Program-made: the position numbers and the translations under genes | Shown here: positions 33,028 to 34,521 of the stretch, in pieces | How the letters are laid out: each line of letters starts with the position of its first letter | Position numbering within the stretch: the stretch's first letter is position 1 | Assembly (NCBI GenBank): GCA_949287105.1 | Contig: CASEFE010000013.1 | Span: 1-34,521 of the forward strand | Direction of reading: 5' to 3' | Length of the DNA stretch: 34,521 bases | DNA from: an uncultured Bacillota bacterium | GTDB lineage: Bacteria > Bacillota > Clostridia > Christensenellales > Borkfalkiaceae | Notes under the pieces: model-generated | What the model was told of the DNA's origin: nothing | Database searches by the model: none | What the model saw: only the letters and a program-made list of their open reading frames with translations

Positions 33028-33485
33028 TTTTTTGCCTCGCTTCTACCCGTCTTTTCCAAATAAATTTTTGCGTTCCGTATCAGCTTTTTTCGAAGATTTT
33101 CACAGCTTTCCTTTTCCTCATCCGTAACATCTGCATATAGGCACTGATAAAAATGATTCCATTCACTACGTATCGTATCGATTATAGGTTCCGCAGAAGG
33201 CCGCAAAACTAAATAAATGCGGCGACGATCTTCTACATCCGGCCTTCTTTCCAACAATCCCTTCTTAACTAATTGCTCTACAGCCTGGGATACATTTCCT
33301 TTCGAGAGCATGCTGCTTTCCACAATATTCCCTGCCGTATTCAACTGCGGATTATTGAATAAAAATATGACTATTTTGGCTTCTAAAATCGATAATTCAT
33401 AATGCTTGCATACTCTTTGCAATGCACTGTTATAAGCGGTTATCACCAACCGCATACTTTCCAAAAAATTCTTTGCCGTTTCCAT
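33024..33485 (-). CDS. MarR-family transcriptional regulator
   Basis: A 153-residue winged-helix regulator. The recognition region is NTAGNIVESSMLSKGNVSQA at about 50-69, followed by VKKGLLERRPDVEDRRRIYL at about 74-93, the wing with the family's D-x-R-D/R signature. It heads the operon with the MATE pump and probably represses it until an inducer is bound. A near-palindrome at 33523-33536 in the leader could be its operator. The start is ATG 33485 with a modest TAGGA ribosome site. Confidence 0.95.
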   Translation of the reverse strand: METAKNFLESMRLVITAYNSALQRVCKHYELSILEAKIVIFLFNNPQLNTAGNIVESSMLSKGNVSQAVEQLVKKGLLERRPDVEDRRRIYLVLRPSAEPIIDTIRSEWNHFYQCLYADVTDEEKESCENLRKKLIRNAKIYLEKTGRSEAKK

Positions 33486-33522
33486 TCCTACCCCATAATT
33501 TGTTTTATTCTTTTCTCATTTT

Positions 33523-33536
33523 GTTCTAATTAAAAC
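33523..33536. promoter_or_regulatory. candidate MarR operator
   Basis: GTTCTAATTAAAAC is a 14-bp palindrome with one mismatched pair. It lies between the promoter at 33559-33587 and the marR start, a usual place for autorepression. The sequence is AT-rich, so chance is possible. Confidence 0.3.
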
Positions 33537-33558
33537 TGTTTTTTTCAAAACTTATTTT

Positions 33559-33587
33559 AGTATAGTGCAACCCGGTTTTTTTGTCAA
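33559..33587 (-). promoter_or_regulatory. sigma-A promoter of marR-MATE
   Basis: On the minus strand TTGACA at 33582-33587, a 17-base spacer and TATACT at 33559-33564. It is a near-consensus promoter about 70 bases before the marR start. Confidence 0.85.
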
Positions 33588-33831
33588 CCTTATTACAATA
33601 TAAATTTTTATTTTTTTAATTCCTTTAACTGTAAGCTTGTTGCATCCAATTTTTCGACTCATTGGATTTTTTGATCAGTTTTCGTGCTGTAAGTTCTAAA
33701 CTTTTTTAATTTCAAAAAATTTACTTAAAAATTATTTTGCTATAATCTGAAACACAACTATCATTTTATAAAACTGCATCAATTTGTTTCATCTCTCAGA
33801 ACAAGATGCTTTCCTTCCCTTGACCGGAAAT
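33588..33831. other. non-coding stretch between the marR promoter and the cupin gene
   Basis: Together with the marR leader, this is part of a 346-base gap without a gene (33486-33831). It is AT-rich. A small hairpin (ATCCAAT at 33644-33650 with ATTGGAT at 33661-33667) followed by TTTTT on the plus strand looks like a plus-strand terminator, but no plus-strand gene precedes it. No terminator was found for the cupin operon. Confidence 0.5.
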
Positions 33832-34269
33832 TTATCTGGTTAAATTATTCAAACGATCGTATTCTTCCTGCGACAATGCTTCAAGCCATTCATTTTTTGT
33901 GTTTTCACCGGGCACTTCAACGGAAATATGCGAAAACCAACTATCCTTTTTTGCACCATGCCAATGTTTGACATTCGCCGGAATTTCTACCACATCACCT
34001 GGTGCAAGACTTCTTGCAGGCTTACCCCATTCCTGATACCATCCGCTACCCGCAATGCACAGCAGTATTTGTCCGCCACCTTTGTCCGCGCGATGAATAT
34101 GCCAATTATTGCGGCATCCGGGCTCAAACGTCACATTTGCAAAAAACAATTTACAATTTGAACTCGTCAACGGATTAAGATAAGATTTTCCGACAAAATA
34201 TTGGGCATAAGCTGTGTTATCCTTTCCTTTTCCAAACAAATTTTTCTTGTCAAATTCATTTTCCTTCAT
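33832..34269 (-). CDS. cupin domain protein
   Basis: A small single-domain cupin of about 145 residues. The metal-binding motif 1 is seen in EPGCRNNWHIHRADKGGGQ (His, His and a following Glu or Gln position), and motif 2 in GDVVEIPANVKHWHGA. The sequence RNNWHIH with YQEWGKPAR and KHWHGAKKDSWFSHISVEVPG is typical of cupins that sit beside carboxymuconolactone-decarboxylase-family genes. The start is set at ATG 34269 because AAGGAG is eight bases before it; an ATG six bases earlier is only two bases from that site. The TAA of the upstream gene runs into the ribosome site, so the two genes are one operon. The substrate is unknown. Confidence 0.9.
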   Translation of the reverse strand: MKENEFDKKNLFGKGKDNTAYAQYFVGKSYLNPLTSSNCKLFFANVTFEPGCRNNWHIHRADKGGGQILLCIAGSGWYQEWGKPARSLAPGDVVEIPANVKHWHGAKKDSWFSHISVEVPGENTKNEWLEALSQEEYDRLNNLTR

Positions 34270-34281
34270 TTTCATTTCTCC

Positions 34282-34521
34282 TTATTCGAGTATATCTTTG
34301 CAGCAGTTCAGTGCATTGAACAGTCTCGGCATTCCCATGTATGGCATCGCATGAACAAGTGCGCAAATCACTTCCTCTTTTGTATTTCCGACTTTTAATG
34401 CACCAATAACATGCGAATGCACCTGTAATTCCACACCGCCCATCGTTGCAAGCATTACAACCGTCAGAAGTTCACGAGTCTTTTGATCTAGACCGTTTCT
34501 TGTTGCGAAATCCCCGAAGCA
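34282..34521 (-). CDS. carboxymuconolactone decarboxylase family protein, 5' end missing
   Basis: The C-terminal 79 codons of a gene that continues past the right edge. The family pattern is clear: LDQKTRELLTVVMLATMGG, then ELQVHSHVIGALKVGNTKEEVICALVHA as two quoted halves of the helical core with its Glu and His residues, and a closing PRLFNALNC. There is no CxxC peroxidatic motif in the visible part, so it is of the decarboxylase-like branch, not AhpD. Its stop lies directly before the ribosome site of the cupin gene. Confidence 0.88.
   Translation of the reverse strand, partial: CFGDFATRNGLDQKTRELLTVVMLATMGGVELQVHSHVIGALKVGNTKEEVICALVHAMPYMGMPRLFNALNCCKDILE

Noticed and set aside
34282..34521. 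AhpD-type alkylhydroperoxidase
   Set aside because: The CxxC motif is absent; the Glu and His pattern is that of the carboxymuconolactone decarboxylase branch.

Overview
The window looks like a spore-forming member of the Clostridia (Firmicutes), probably an uncultured gut-type lineage. The evidence is a pheS-pheT operon under a T-box leader, a YunB-type sporulation protein, sigma-A-like promoters (TTGACA-N17-TATAAT type), AGGAGG ribosome sites, many Cys-lipidated exported proteins, and a carbohydrate ABC importer with no ATPase beside it. No rRNA, tRNA, CRISPR array or insertion sequence was seen. No gene looks frameshifted; one CDS is cut by the right edge.

Layout. 1-3900: pheT and pheS (minus) behind a T-box riboswitch with a well-formed promoter. 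3959-4633: yunB. 4689-6230: a lipoprotein with an Ig-like (BIG2) domain and a beta-helix. 6315-7106: a sugar isomerase/epimerase-like TIM barrel with its own promoter. 7271-12958: a tight minus-strand operon of six small-molecule enzymes or binders: a phosphotriesterase-like lactonase, two amidohydrolase-2 proteins (one without metal ligands), an arabinose/fucose isomerase-like protein, a creatinase-like M24 protein and a sensory-rhodopsin-transducer-like protein. 13125-14009: a divergent AraC-type regulator. 14107-27872: a nine-gene minus-strand operon with two permeases, a substrate-binding lipoprotein, a GH123-like lipoprotein, two glycan-binding-type lipoproteins, and three cytosolic enzymes (DUF4838, a GH42-like protein of unknown family, and an SGNH/SASA carbohydrate esterase). 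28219-31279: a divergent plus-strand pair that repeats the GH123-like plus CBM-like lipoprotein module. 31561-33485: MarR regulator and MATE efflux pump. 33832-34521: a cupin and a partial carboxymuconolactone-decarboxylase-family protein.

Working model (inference). Positions 6315-31279 form one Gram-positive glycan-utilisation locus. Surface lipoproteins bind and trim a glycan that probably contains a beta-linked N-acetylhexosamine, because both GH123-like proteins carry the Asp-Glu pair of that family. The ABC importer brings fragments in, cytosolic enzymes lacking signal peptides finish depolymerisation and deacylation, and the six-gene operon processes the released and perhaps modified sugar. 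The substrate and the pathway order are not known. The catabolic set is unusual: two members (the second amidohydrolase and the M24 protein) have lost ligands of their family's metal site, and one (the ASRT-like protein) is a predicted ligand-binding domain, not an enzyme. The araC promoter and the importer-operon promoter are very similar in sequence, and a 13-bp element is mirrored across the divergent 28-kb region, which suggests shared control.
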